64,000 nucleotides of DNA from Halorubellus salinus (lineage in GTDB: Archaea > Halobacteriota > Halobacteria > Halobacteriales > Natrialbaceae). The notes beneath the pieces were generated by a model. That model was not told the DNA's origin, ran no database searches, and was given only the letters and a program-made list of their open reading frames with translations. Shown piece after piece: positions 7,468 through 16,346 of this stretch. The number at the start of each line of letters is the position of its first letter. The first letter of the stretch is position 1. The stretch is taken from positions 248,001-312,000 of the forward strand of contig NZ_JAJCVI010000001.1 of NCBI RefSeq assembly GCF_020567525.1. The letters are read 5' to 3'. The position numbers were made by a program, and so were the translations under genes.

Positions 7468-8424
7468 ATGACCGACGAAGAAGCCGAGACTGAGGACGCA
7501 GCAGCCGAGACAGAGGCAGACGAGACCGAGGGCGTGCAGGACGGAGACTTCGTGAAGCTCGCGTACACCGCCCGCACCGTCGAGAACGACCAGCTCGTCG
7601 ACACGACCGACCCCGAGGTCGCCGAAGAGGAGGGCATCGACCAGGAAGGCCAGGAGTTCGCCCCGCGAACCATCGTCCTCGGTGAGGGCCACATCTTCGA
7701 CAGCGTCGAGGACGACGTCCGCGGCAAGGAGGTCGGCGACACCGGGACCGTCGTCGTCCCCGCCGCCGAAGCGTTCGGCGAGTACGACGAGGACGACGTC
7801 CGCACCCTCTCCGCCGAGAAGATCCCCGAGGACGACCGTCATCCCGGCGCGCAGGTCCAGATCGACGGCGAGGAAGGCTTCGTGAACACCATCATCGGCG
7901 GCCGCGCTCGCGTGGACTTCAACCACCCGCTCGCCGGCGACGACGTCGAGTACGACTACGAGATCGTCGACGTCGTCACGGACGAGGTCGAGAAGGCGTC
8001 CGGGCTCTTCGAGATGTTCTTCGACATCGCGCCCGAGATGCACATCGAGACCGACGAGGTCGAGGAGGAGACGATGGTCGAGCCGGACGAGGACGCCGAC
8101 GAGGACGCCGAGCCCGAGTTCGAGACCGAGGTCGTCGAGAAGCGCTCGCTCTACGTCGAGAGCGTCCCGCAGCTCCAGATGAACCAGCAGTGGATGTTCG
8201 GCAAGCAGCAGGTCGCCCAGCAGATCATGAGTCACGTCGACGTCGACCGCGTGGTCGTCCAGGAGATCATCGACGGCGGCGGCATGGGCGGCATGATGGG
8301 TGGCATGGGCGGTATGATGGGCGGTATGGGTGGCGAGGGCGCCGACGCCGAGGCCGTCGAGGAAGCACTCGAGGAGGCCGACGTGGACGCCGACGAGATC
8401 GCCGCGGAACTCGACGAAGAGTAA
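7468..8424 (+). CDS. FKBP/SlyD-type peptidyl-prolyl isomerase with Met-Gly tail
   Basis: 318 residues. An acidic N-terminal extension of about 20 residues precedes the FKBP core (DGDFVKLAYTART ... RTIVLGEGHIFDSVEDDVRG) with an inserted IF-type chaperone domain and the FNHPLAGDDVEYDYEI strand. A long C-terminal domain follows (from about residue 200, RSLYVESVPQLQMNQQW). Near the end is a GGGMGGMMGGMGGMM-type repeat, then an acidic helix. It catalyses proline isomerisation and probably acts as a folding chaperone. The GGM repeat resembles the flexible tails of thermosome subunits. Confidence 0.9.
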   Translation: MTDEEAETEDAAAETEADETEGVQDGDFVKLAYTARTVENDQLVDTTDPEVAEEEGIDQEGQEFAPRTIVLGEGHIFDSVEDDVRGKEVGDTGTVVVPAAEAFGEYDEDDVRTLSAEKIPEDDRHPGAQVQIDGEEGFVNTIIGGRARVDFNHPLAGDDVEYDYEIVDVVTDEVEKASGLFEMFFDIAPEMHIETDEVEEETMVEPDEDADEDAEPEFETEVVEKRSLYVESVPQLQMNQQWMFGKQQVAQQIMSHVDVDRVVVQEIIDGGGMGGMMGGMGGMMGGMGGEGADAEAVEEALEEADVDADEIAAELDEE

Positions 8425-8522
8425 CCCAGCAGCGCCGATTCTCTCGTTCTCACGCCGCGTAGTGGCGACGCTCGTCGACGGATTCCAGAACGCCCTTGGG
8501 AGACGATTCCGACGCGCTCGAT

Positions 8523-8828
8523 ATGGACGCTCAGGACCGCGTGCGCGAGTTCCACGACGAACACGAGATGCAGGGCGAACCCGAGTACCAGCTGCTCGAC
8601 CTCGCGAGCGAGGTCGGCGAACTCGCGGCGGACGCGTGCTCGTCGACCGAGTACGGCGTCGGCGACGGCGACCTCCAGGTCGAGCGCGACGAGATCGGGG
8701 ACGCGTTATTCAGTCTCCTCTCGTTCGCGAACTCGCTCGACGTCGACGCCGACGCGGCGCTCGACGAAGCCCTAGAAAAGTACGAACGACGCATCGCCGA
8801 GACCGGCGACCCCGGGAGCGACAGCTGA
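8523..8828 (+). CDS. MazG-like nucleotide pyrophosphohydrolase
   Basis: 101 residues from the ATG at 8523; an in-frame TTG 27 bases upstream is less likely. The four-helix MazG core is visible: LLDLASEVGELAADA supplies the ExxE pair and RDEIGDALFSLLSFAN the ExxD pair for magnesium. The family hydrolyses (d)NTPs to the monophosphate and pyrophosphate as house-cleaning or to tune nucleotide pools. It follows the FKBP gene on the same strand with about 100 bases between. Confidence 0.85.
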   Translation: MDAQDRVREFHDEHEMQGEPEYQLLDLASEVGELAADACSSTEYGVGDGDLQVERDEIGDALFSLLSFANSLDVDADAALDEALEKYERRIAETGDPGSDS

Positions 8829-8864
8829 CGGAGAACGCGAGTCGAGAGAACGAACTCGCCGCCG

Positions 8865-10097
8865 TCAGTTCCGAACCCAGTCGCGCGCCGTCTTCGCGAG
8901 GATGGAGATGTCCTCGAACTTCAGCATCCCGAGCATGTCGCGGAGGTTGCCTGCGTTGACGGAGTCGAGTTTGTCCTTGGAGTGCTTGTGGAGGTCGTCG
9001 ACGAGGGCGTCGTATCGTTCGTTCGACGCACGGTACAGCATCTCCGTCATGAACAACCGCTTCTTGACCTTCGGCGCGACGCGGTCCTGCCAGAGCTGGT
9101 CGTAGACCGCGAGTTCCCGCGCCGACGTGTCACGGTCGCTGTCCGTCAGCGACCGGTCCGCGGTCGCCGCTGCGACCCGGCCGGAACGCATGCACTTGTC
9201 GATGCCTTCGCCCCAGAGCGGGTCCACGGTCGGCACCGTGTCGCCGATCGCCATGAAGTTGTCCGTGCTCATGCTATCCGGGAGCTGGACGTGCGCGGAC
9301 CCACGGTGCTGTTTCCCTTCGAGCTTCACCGCGTCCTCGAAGCGCGGGTCGGTGTCCACCCAGTACTGGAGGTAGTCGTCGATCGTGTACCCGGACTTCG
9401 AGTTCTTGCGATGACTCTCGTTCTGGAGGTAGCAGACGCCGACCTTCGCCGTATCCTCGCCAGTATGGAAGATCCACGAGTACCCGCCAGGCGCGATGTC
9501 GTGGTCGAGTCGGAGCATCATCGAGTCCGTCAGGTCAGCGTATCCCCCGGCGTCGACGTCGACGTTCTCGTACTCGAACTCGATACCGATCGCTTGCTTC
9601 TCGCGTTTCAGGCCGCAGACGTCGAGCGCCTTCGCGAGCGGCGCCGCCGGCCCGGTCGCGTCGATGACGATGTCGGCGTAGATCTCCTCGTCGCCGTTGT
9701 ACTTCACGCCGACTATCTCGTCACCGTCCATGATGGGTTTCGAGACGCGCGCGTCGAACCGGTACTCCGCGCCGTCGGCGACGGCCTCGTCGACGAGCCA
9801 GTTCTTGAAGTCCGCGAACTCCAGCACGGCGCCCGGCTGATGGCGACGATAGTGATGGTTCGGCGATTCGAGGATGACGTCGTCCGTGAAGTTCATCACG
9901 ACCTCGTCGGGGATTCCGAACGACGCCATCGTCGACGGGAACGTCCCCGCGGTCGACTTGTTGCTCCTGCTCGGGAACTCGTCCTCGGTCTCGGTCTCGA
10001 GTACGACCACGTCGTACCCGCGCGACGCGAGGTCTCGCGCCGCCTGTCCACCTGCGGGGCCCGCACCGGCGATAACCACGTCGTGTGTGTCTGTCAT
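8865..10097 (-). CDS. Digeranylgeranylglycerophospholipid reductase-type flavoprotein
   Basis: 410 residues. The Rossmann FAD motif VVIAGAGPAGGQAARDLA sits at the N-terminus, the conserved IDATGPAAPLAKAL block in the middle, and FMAIGDTVPTVDPLWGEGID near residue 290, all as in geranylgeranyl reductases. In archaea this family saturates the isoprenoid chains of the ether membrane lipids. The ATG at 10097 places the FAD motif at the correct distance; in-frame codons upstream are not supported. The gene stands alone on its strand. Confidence 0.9.
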   Translation of the reverse strand: MTDTHDVVIAGAGPAGGQAARDLASRGYDVVVLETETEDEFPSRSNKSTAGTFPSTMASFGIPDEVVMNFTDDVILESPNHHYRRHQPGAVLEFADFKNWLVDEAVADGAEYRFDARVSKPIMDGDEIVGVKYNGDEEIYADIVIDATGPAAPLAKALDVCGLKREKQAIGIEFEYENVDVDAGGYADLTDSMMLRLDHDIAPGGYSWIFHTGEDTAKVGVCYLQNESHRKNSKSGYTIDDYLQYWVDTDPRFEDAVKLEGKQHRGSAHVQLPDSMSTDNFMAIGDTVPTVDPLWGEGIDKCMRSGRVAAATADRSLTDSDRDTSARELAVYDQLWQDRVAPKVKKRLFMTEMLYRASNERYDALVDDLHKHSKDKLDSVNAGNLRDMLGMLKFEDISILAKTARDWVRN

Positions 10098-10414
10098 GGT
10101 AGGGTAGGAATCATCGCTATAGAGTCGATGTTCGTCGTCCTTGTGCATCCGTACTGACCGGTCCTTGTAATTTGTGCTGGTTTCGAACGCTCAGGTTTCT
10201 CGCGGCTGACTCTGTCGATATCTTCGGTCTGTGGTGGTTCTACGGGGTGATGCGGCGGTTCGAGCGTGTGTTACGCTCGGCGCGAGCGTCGGGCTCGGAG
10301 CGAGGGGTGCCCGCCGAGACTGGGAACGTCCTCGTATCTGGTGTGCTCGGGCGTGATACGGTCGGACGTGAAGTGATCGTACCTGGGGCGGTCGTCACGC
10401 GACTGTGGTGGTCG
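10098..10414. other. Intergenic region without a recognised gene
   Basis: 317 bases between two minus-strand genes. The first 50 bases upstream of 10097 are AT-richer and likely hold the reductase promoter. Near 10388-10434 the 13-mer ggtcgtcacgcga occurs twice, the second copy covering the stop codon of the next gene, so the end of that gene was partly duplicated. I see no ORF with haloarchaeal protein character here. Confidence 0.5.
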
Positions 10415-11041
10415 TCACGCGATGTCGCGGCTGGTGTCGATGGCGACCTCGTCGGATAGCTCGAGTTTGATGGATTCCTTGAGCGCGGTGCCGCCCCGGA
10501 ACTTCGGGACGGTCAGACGGTTCTCGAGTTCGCTCCCACGTACCTGGGTCTCCAGGTCGAAGACGACGTCCGCCATGTGCTTCGTCGACGACCGGTTCTG
10601 GGGTGGCGTCTGCTCTTTCATGCAGTGCATGATGGCGATCGAGCCCGTGTTCACCATGTGCGTCTGGAGTTCGGTCATGAAGTTCCGGAAGCGGTTCCGG
10701 TCGCCGCGCTCCAGGACGTTCGCGGTGTCGATGATGAGGTTCGCGCCCTCGGGGAGCGCGCGGATGAGGCGGTTCGCCTGGTCGAGCGGTTCGCTCCCGG
10801 AGATGTCCCGGACCGTCGGCGAGCCGACGGGCGCGTTCGTCTTCTCGATGGCGTCCCGGACCGCCTGGTCGGAGCGCTCGGTCGTCAGGTAGAGGCTGCC
10901 GCGGGCCGCCGTGAGCTCGTAGAGGATGAGTTCGGACTGACTCGCCGGCTCCGCCGTGAGCGCGACGATGGTACCCGGCGGTAGCCCCCCGTCGAGCTTC
11001 CGGTCGAGAACCTCTATGCCCGTCTCCAGACGCCCCGCCAT
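10415..11041 (-). CDS. RecA-superfamily (KaiC/RAD55-like) protein lacking a P-loop
   Basis: 208 residues. The start GRLETGIEVLDRKLDGGLPP and the later NLIIDTANVLERGDRNRFRN block follow the RAD55/KaiC core fold. Where the Walker A motif should be (G-x4-GKS/T), the sequence reads GTIVALTAEPASQSELI, with no GK[ST]. It is therefore probably not a canonical ATPase and may be a regulator or partner. Such degenerate haloarchaeal relatives are usually left as hypothetical. A cctttttacg TATA-like element in the 3' end of the upstream gene suggests its own promoter. Confidence 0.7.
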   Translation of the reverse strand: MAGRLETGIEVLDRKLDGGLPPGTIVALTAEPASQSELILYELTAARGSLYLTTERSDQAVRDAIEKTNAPVGSPTVRDISGSEPLDQANRLIRALPEGANLIIDTANVLERGDRNRFRNFMTELQTHMVNTGSIAIMHCMKEQTPPQNRSSTKHMADVVFDLETQVRGSELENRLTVPKFRGGTALKESIKLELSDEVAIDTSRDIA

Positions 11042-11059
11042 GTGCCTCTGGGTTGGCCT

Positions 11060-11743
11060 TCACTCCGTAAAAAGGTGTCTGCCGCGTCGAAGTGCCTTAC
11101 AGAGCCGCCCCACGGCGGCCCGATGCGCTGGGGCGGTCAACGGGTCGTCGTCGACGACCGGGACGGTGACGACGCGTGGTGCGCCGAGGACGTCCTCGAG
11201 TGCGCGCGGTGGGCGGTCGCCGACGACGACGGCGGCGACGACGGGCGTCTCGAGTGCGCGAGCCATCGCCGCGGTCTTGGCGGTGTCGCGGACCGCGGCG
11301 GGCGTCGGGCGCGTCACGAGGACGACGCCGTCCGCGGCGGCGAGCGGGCGCGCTGCGTCGGGTCCACCGCCACAGGGTGCGTCGACGACGACGCAGCGGC
11401 GGGAGCGACCCCCGGTCGCGTTCCGGTCGCCGCTCGTGCCGTCGGGCGCTCGTAGCTCGGAGAGCGCTCGCTCGAACGCGTCGGTCGCGTCGGCTGGCGG
11501 TGCCGGGGCGACGCGGACCCCCGAGAGCGACGGGGCGGGCCGCCCGCGCGGACACTCGAGGACCGTCGGCGTCCGGTCGACGCCGACCATCGCGTGCACG
11601 TCCGGCATGTCTACGTCCGCGTCCACGACCGTCACCGTCCGTCTCCGTCCGTCGTGCGTTCGTGCGGCCGAGAGTTCGCGCGCGAACGCGAGTGCAGTCG
11701 TCGTCTTCCCCGTCCCACCCTTCCCACCGGCGAACGCGAGCAT
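11060..11743 (-). CDS. MinD/ParA-family P-loop ATPase
   Basis: 227 residues beginning MLAFAGGKGGTGKTTTALAF, a deviant Walker A motif with the signature lysine of MinD/ParA proteins. VTVVDADVDMPDVHAMVG supplies the switch I aspartates and CVVVDAPCGGGPDAARPLA the Walker B region. These ATPases dimerise on membranes or DNA to position division, cargo or plasmids. This copy is short and lacks an obvious amphipathic C-terminal helix; the end is basic (LCKALRRGRHLFTE). It is on the same strand as the P-loop-less RecA-fold gene, 18 bases upstream of it. Confidence 0.85.
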   Translation of the reverse strand: MLAFAGGKGGTGKTTTALAFARELSAARTHDGRRRTVTVVDADVDMPDVHAMVGVDRTPTVLECPRGRPAPSLSGVRVAPAPPADATDAFERALSELRAPDGTSGDRNATGGRSRRCVVVDAPCGGGPDAARPLAAADGVVLVTRPTPAAVRDTAKTAAMARALETPVVAAVVVGDRPPRALEDVLGAPRVVTVPVVDDDPLTAPAHRAAVGRLCKALRRGRHLFTE

Positions 11744-11859
11744 ACCAGCGGTCGCCGCCGCATCGCCCTTGAACTCGCGGCCAGGCCACGGCCCGAATCA
11801 CGGCCGTGGTGCGACCCGAACGGATTGATTCAAGGGCCGGGGGCGGGTGGTGTCACGTG

Positions 11860-12774
11860 ATGCGTCACGACCACCTGCTCACGGCGCGACAGCTCTCGCG
11901 CGAGGACATCGAGGAGGTCCTCGACCGGGCCGCGGAGCTCGACGCCGACCCGTCGGCCGCCCGCGAACGGAACGCGGGCACGCTCCTCGGGTTGTGTTTC
12001 TTCGAACCGAGCACGCGAACGAAGATGAGCTTCGAGGCCGCGATCAAGCGCCTCGGCGGCGACGTCGTCGACATGGGGAGCGTCGACTCCTCATCGGTCA
12101 AGAAAGGCGAGAGCCTCGCGGACACCGTCCGCGTCATCGAGGGGTACGCGGACGCGCTCGTGCTCCGACACCCACTGGAGGGCTCCGCGAAGATGGCGAG
12201 CGAGTACGTCGACGTCCCGCTCCTGAACGCCGGCGACGGCGCCGGCCACCATCCGACGCAGACGCTCCTGGACCTCTACACGATCCGGGAGACCGCCGGG
12301 CTCGACGACCTCACTATCGGTATCATGGGCGACCTGAAGTACGGGCGGACCGTGCACTCGCTCGCGACCGCGCTCACGAACTTCGACGCGCACCAGCACT
12401 TCGTCTCGCCGGAGTCCCTGAAGCTCCCGCGGTCGGTCCGCTACGACCTCCACGAAGCCGGCGCGAACGTCCGCGAGCACACGGACCTCGAGGAGGTGCT
12501 CCCGAGCCTGGACGTCCTGTACGTCACGCGCATCCAGCGCGAGCGCTTCCCCGACGAGAACGAGTACCACAAGGTCGCGGGCCAGTACCAGATCGATGCC
12601 GAGACGCTCGAGGCGGCGAGCGACGACCTGACGGTCATGCATCCGCTCCCGCGCGTCGACGAGATCGCGCCCGAGATAGACGACACCGCGTACGCGAACT
12701 ACTTCGAGCAAGCGCACAACGGCGTCCCGGTGCGGATGGCGTTGCTCGACCTGCTTATGGAGGACGACCAATGA
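11860..12774 (+). CDS. pyrB: Aspartate carbamoyltransferase catalytic subunit
   Basis: 304 residues, normal family length. It condenses carbamoyl phosphate with aspartate in pyrimidine synthesis. The carbamoyl phosphate loop [13 protein letters not shown] (Ser51-Thr54), the [18 protein letters not shown] block, [13 protein letters not shown] and [10 protein letters not shown] are all present. The ATG at 11860 fits the family N-terminus; a GTG sits one codon upstream. Its stop overlaps the pyrI start. Confidence 0.97.
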   Translation: MRHDHLLTARQLSREDIEEVLDRAAELDADPSAARERNAGTLLGLCFFEPSTRTKMSFEAAIKRLGGDVVDMGSVDSSSVKKGESLADTVRVIEGYADALVLRHPLEGSAKMASEYVDVPLLNAGDGAGHHPTQTLLDLYTIRETAGLDDLTIGIMGDLKYGRTVHSLATALTNFDAHQHFVSPESLKLPRSVRYDLHEAGANVREHTDLEEVLPSLDVLYVTRIQRERFPDENEYHKVAGQYQIDAETLEAASDDLTVMHPLPRVDEIAPEIDDTAYANYFEQAHNGVPVRMALLDLLMEDDQ

Positions 12775-13229
12775 CGGAGAAAGAGCTCCGCGTCTCGAAG
12801 ATCCGCAGTGGGACCGTCATCGACCACGTTCGCGCCGGGCAGGCGCTGAACGTCCTCTCGATGCTCGGCATCGACGGGTCGAGCGGCGAGGAGATCTCCG
12901 TCGGGATGAACGTTCCCTCGGAGGCGCTCGCGCGGAAGGACGTCGTGAAGGTCGAGGGTCGCGAGCTCAGTCAGGACGAGCTCGACGTGCTCTCGGTCAT
13001 CGCGCCGGACGCGACCGTGAACATCGTTCGCGACTACGACGTCGTCGAGAAGAATCGCGTGGAGCGCCCGGACCGGGTGACTGGCGTGCTCGCGTGCCCG
13101 AACCGGAACTGTATCACGACCGCGGACGAACCCGTCGAGTCGGCGTTCGCGGTCCTCCGTGACGGCGTGCGCTGCGAGTACTGCGACACGATCGTTCGCG
13201 AGGACATCGCAGCGCTCATCGACGGTTGA
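12771..13229 (+). CDS. pyrI: Aspartate carbamoyltransferase regulatory subunit
   Basis: 152 residues. It starts four bases inside the end of pyrB (ATGA overlap), so the two are translationally coupled. The N-terminal allosteric domain reads [19 protein letters not shown]. The C-terminal zinc site has CPNRNC and CEYC, giving the four cysteines that bind zinc and contact PyrB. The subunit is expected to pass on nucleotide feedback control. Confidence 0.97.
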   Translation: MTEKELRVSKIRSGTVIDHVRAGQALNVLSMLGIDGSSGEEISVGMNVPSEALARKDVVKVEGRELSQDELDVLSVIAPDATVNIVRDYDVVEKNRVERPDRVTGVLACPNRNCITTADEPVESAFAVLRDGVRCEYCDTIVREDIAALIDG

Positions 13230-13348
13230 CACGAAGCCGCGCGACGGCGGGTGACGGGCGAGTCGTCCCCTCGCGTCGGGGACCCTCGTCGCGTTCGACG
13301 GCCCCCGGTTCAGTAAGTCATAAATAGTCAAAGCTCGAACGTATCCGT

Positions 13349-13456
13349 ATGTCCAAGAAGGTCAAACTCCTGATCGCGGTGGTCGCAATCGCCCTCCTCT
13401 ACAAGACGTTCTCCGGCGGTGACGAGACCGTCGAAGTCGAGTACGACGCCGAGTAA
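13349..13456 (+). CDS. Small single-span membrane protein (35 aa)
   Basis: MSKKVKLLIAVVAIALLYKT is a positively charged start followed by one transmembrane segment. It continues with a short acidic tail, FSGGDETVEVEYDAE. A TATA-like cataaatag (13319-13327) ends about 22 bases before the ATG, which supports expression as a leaderless message. Coding-like features are the charge distribution and the haloarchaeal acidic tail. Function is unknown. Confidence 0.65.
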   Translation: MSKKVKLLIAVVAIALLYKTFSGGDETVEVEYDAE

Positions 13457-13540
13457 CGTCCTCCAGCGCTCCGGGCGCCGCCGCCGGCCGCGTCGCCCGC
13501 TTCCGAACGGTTTTCGTGTATCCACCCCCCACCGAGTGGT

Positions 13541-14377
13541 ATGTACGGCGTCGTCACGCGGAACGAGCCGGAGCTCGATTGGCCGTCGTTCGACCGTGCG
13601 TTCTACGAGGTCAAGGACGTCACCGGGCGAGCGGTCGAACCCGAGCCCGAGGGCGTGAACATGATCTCGTGCTTCGGTGACACGGCCGCGGGCGAGGCGA
13701 AGCCGGACCTCGTCCCCGTGAGCGAGGACGGTGAGCGAGCGACGCGCGAACAACCGTACTTCGACTGGGGGTACGTCTGTCCGAGCCGCGAGCGCTACCG
13801 CGAGGGGCTCCTGGAGATGATCGAGGATGCGGCCGCGGCGAACCCGGACGTGCGACTCGACGACGTCGGGTTCCCGCGCGCCGAGTACTGTCACTGCGAG
13901 CACTGCGAGGACGCGTTCGCCGACAGCGAGTTCGAGGACTGGTGGGCGTGGCGCGAGGCGACCATCACCGACTTCGTCGCCGAGGCCACGGACCGCATCC
14001 CGGGGAAGGTGTACTTCACGCTCTACCCGGACCCGTACCCGGGGCATCTGGAGGAGCGCGCTGGCCTGAACGTCGACGCGCTCGCGGAGTACGTCGACGA
14101 GTTCGTCGTGCCGCTGTACGATACGGCGTACGGGACGACGTACTGGCTGGAGACCATCGCGAAGGGTTTCCGGTCGCGCATCCCGGACGGCGTCGACCTC
14201 GGCATCGAACTGTACGCGGTCGAGGTGGAGGTGGATAACCTCATCCACGCGACGGAGGTCGCGGACGCGTACGCGGACGGCGTCTACTTCGGGTACGACG
14301 CGAGCCAGGCGCAGGCGGCGCTCCGCCGGATGAAGGCGGACGCGCGCGACGGCGAGAGTCACGGCGCGCCCGAGTGA
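13541..14377 (+). CDS. Conserved haloarchaeal protein with a cysteine/histidine cluster
   Basis: 278 residues, acidic and cytoplasmic-looking. The middle carries AEYCHCEHCEDAF, a CxCxxC cluster that could bind metal. The flanking sequence (DVGFPR, VYFTLYPDPYP, FVVPLYDTAYG, GIELYAVEVEV, GVYFGYDAS) alternates beta-strand and helix like a TIM barrel of the glycosidase type. I do not recognise a named family. It is transcribed alone and converges with the Nudix gene. Confidence 0.7.
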   Translation: MYGVVTRNEPELDWPSFDRAFYEVKDVTGRAVEPEPEGVNMISCFGDTAAGEAKPDLVPVSEDGERATREQPYFDWGYVCPSRERYREGLLEMIEDAAAANPDVRLDDVGFPRAEYCHCEHCEDAFADSEFEDWWAWREATITDFVAEATDRIPGKVYFTLYPDPYPGHLEERAGLNVDALAEYVDEFVVPLYDTAYGTTYWLETIAKGFRSRIPDGVDLGIELYAVEVEVDNLIHATEVADAYADGVYFGYDASQAQAALRRMKADARDGESHGAPE

Positions 14378-14507
14378 CCGATGTCGTGCGGCGACGACGC
14401 GCCAGCGGGCGCCGTGGGGGCGGGGACGTGGGGTCGGCTCGGGCGTCCTACCGAGTGAGCCCCGCCCCGTCCCCGACCCTTCACTTGCAGCGGTGGTGGG
14501 GGGTCGG

Positions 14508-15068
14508 TCAGACGGGGAGTGCGCGGTCGCGCCACTGCCGGAGGTCCTCGCGGTCGCGGGTGTCCTCGGGGAGGACGTCGAACCACTCCGCGGCCGTTAT
14601 CTCGCCGTCCGGGTCCTCGACCGCGGGCTCGTGCGTCCGCGCTTCCGCCGCGAACACCGGGAGTGCGCCGGTGACCGCGTACGAGCCGTGCCGGACGTCG
14701 ATGCGGCCCAGCAGCGCGAGTCCGTCGTAGTCCGCGGCGACCCCGGCCTCCTCCGCGAGTTCGCGCTCGGCGGCCTCGCGGAACGACTCCTCCGGGTGGA
14801 CGCCGCCACCGGGCACGACCCACTTGTCGACGCCCTCGTGGTACACGAGCAGGAGGTCGCCGCCGTCTCGATAGACGACCGTGTGCGCGCCGAAGGGGGC
14901 GCCGGACTGGGCGACGCGCTCGGCGACGCGCTCGAACTGCTCGCGACACACGTCGCGGGTCTGGTCGCACGCGAGGTACTCGTCGTGACCGTCGTCGAGT
15001 CGGTGGTACGCGCGCTCGCCGACCTGCGTGGCGCGATCGGCGAGGAACCAGAGGTCGTCTACCGGCAT
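14508..15068 (-). CDS. Nudix hydrolase
   Basis: 186 residues. The Nudix box G-x5-E-x7-REUxEExGU is complete: GGVHPEESFREAAERELAEE followed by AGV. An N-terminal part of about 55 residues, with CDQTRDVCREQFERVAERV, precedes the fold, as in several haloarchaeal Nudix proteins. It cleaves a nucleoside diphosphate linked to another group; the substrate cannot be predicted. The convergent 14378-14507 region has G- and C-rich complementary stretches that may end both transcripts. Confidence 0.88.
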   Translation of the reverse strand: MPVDDLWFLADRATQVGERAYHRLDDGHDEYLACDQTRDVCREQFERVAERVAQSGAPFGAHTVVYRDGGDLLLVYHEGVDKWVVPGGGVHPEESFREAAERELAEEAGVAADYDGLALLGRIDVRHGSYAVTGALPVFAAEARTHEPAVEDPDGEITAAEWFDVLPEDTRDREDLRQWRDRALPV

Positions 15069-15296
15069 CGCCGCGTGCCTCGAGCGCTGCCGGCGGTCGA
15101 CCGTCGAACCGGACCGTGGAGGTGGGGACGAGCGAAGGACTGGGTCATACCAGCGCGTATGCGAACGCGACCCAAAGGCGCTTCGCTATCCGCTCGCCGC
15201 GCAGGACCGCTCGGTCGCGTTGCCCAACGGTGTCGGTATCGGCACTGGCCGCCGGTTCCTCACGTGCCTTTCGGGCCCCGCTCGTACCCGGGGGTG

Positions 15297-16025
15297 ATGA
15301 CACGAGCACTGTTCTTCGTCAGCGAGGACGGCTACTGGGGCGAGGAGTGCATCGAACCCCTGACTACCCTGAAGGACGCCGGCGTCGACGTCGACGTCAC
15401 CACGCCAGCGGGGAACCCGCCGGTTGTCGACGACCGCTCGGTCGACCCCGACGAGGTCGGCGAGGAGACCTCGGAGTTCGTCCTCGACGTCCACGAGAAC
15501 GACCCGGACCTGAACGACCCCGAGCCGTTCGCCGCGGTGGACGCGAGCGAGTACGACGCCGTCGTCTTCCCGGGCGGCCACGGCACCGTCTGGGACGTCA
15601 ACCAGGACGTCCACGCCCGGACCGCGCTCCGGACCGCAGTCGCCGGCGACGACGGCGTCGCGCTCGTCGTCTGTCACGCCGCCGGCCTCCTCGCGTTCAC
15701 CAGGGCGGCGCCACGCGCCGCCGACAGCGCGAGCGGCGACGAGCCGCGAGCGCGAACCGACGACGGCGAGTTCCTCGTCGACGGCCGCGACGTCACCGGC
15801 TTCCCGAACGCGTGGGAGGACGGCATCGTCGACGAACACGACCGCCTCGACGGCCGGAAGCTCCCGTACTACGTCGAGGACGAGGTCGTCGCGGCCGGCG
15901 GGAACTGGGACGCCGAACTCGACGCCGACACGAGCGTCACGGTCGACGGCGACCTCGTCACCGCACGCGGCCCCGGGTCCTCCGCAGCAGCAGCCGACGT
16001 CCTGCTCGACGAACTCGGGCACTGA
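15297..16025 (+). CDS. DJ-1/PfpI-family protein
   Basis: 242 residues. The start TRALFFVSEDGYWGEE, the VVFPGGHGTVWDV strand-loop and the nucleophile elbow LVVCHAAGLL (Cys in xxCHxxG) are typical of DJ-1/PfpI class I amidotransferase-like proteins. Members act as glyoxalases, deglycases or chaperones. The gene also has the VTGFPNAWED and PYYVEDEV segments found in longer class members. Divergent from the Nudix gene with 228 bases between. Confidence 0.85.
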   Translation: MTRALFFVSEDGYWGEECIEPLTTLKDAGVDVDVTTPAGNPPVVDDRSVDPDEVGEETSEFVLDVHENDPDLNDPEPFAAVDASEYDAVVFPGGHGTVWDVNQDVHARTALRTAVAGDDGVALVVCHAAGLLAFTRAAPRAADSASGDEPRARTDDGEFLVDGRDVTGFPNAWEDGIVDEHDRLDGRKLPYYVEDEVVAAGGNWDAELDADTSVTVDGDLVTARGPGSSAAAADVLLDELGH

Positions 16026-16121
16026 CGCCACCTCGCGAGCGCGCACAGTCCCGTCGACGAACGCGACCGTCGGCCCGTTCGTATCGAGTCCTTTTTACTC
16101 GCGCCGGGGGAACGCGGTGGT

Positions 16122-16328
16122 ATGAGCTTCGAGGAAGACGACACCGTGGTCCTCCACGACGAGCACAGCGAGTACGACGGCCAGACCGGCACCATCACGC
16201 AGGTCATGGAGTCCATGTTCGGCGACGCGAACTACACAATCAGCTTCGAGGACGGCCAGGAGTCCGGCGTCCCCGAGGACTCCCTCGAACTCGTCGACGA
16301 GGACGAGGTCGAGGACGACGAGGAATAA
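16122..16328 (+). CDS. Small acidic beta-rich protein (68 aa)
   Basis: MSFEEDDTVVLHDEHSEYDG begins a compact fold resembling an SH3/KOW-type barrel (TGTITQV, NYTISFEDGQESGVPED), with a very acidic tail. A TATA-like cctttttac about 24-32 bases upstream supports transcription. It is the first gene of the run leading into the RNA-processing/proteasome cluster. No function assigned. Confidence 0.75.
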   Translation: MSFEEDDTVVLHDEHSEYDGQTGTITQVMESMFGDANYTISFEDGQESGVPEDSLELVDEDEVEDDEE

Positions 16329-16346
16329 CGCGGTTCTGGAGCGCCT

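Noticed and set aside
10388-10434. Duplicated 13-mer at the end of the RecA-fold gene as a regulatory site
   Set aside because: A short direct repeat at a stop codon, most simply a small local duplication with no sign of function.
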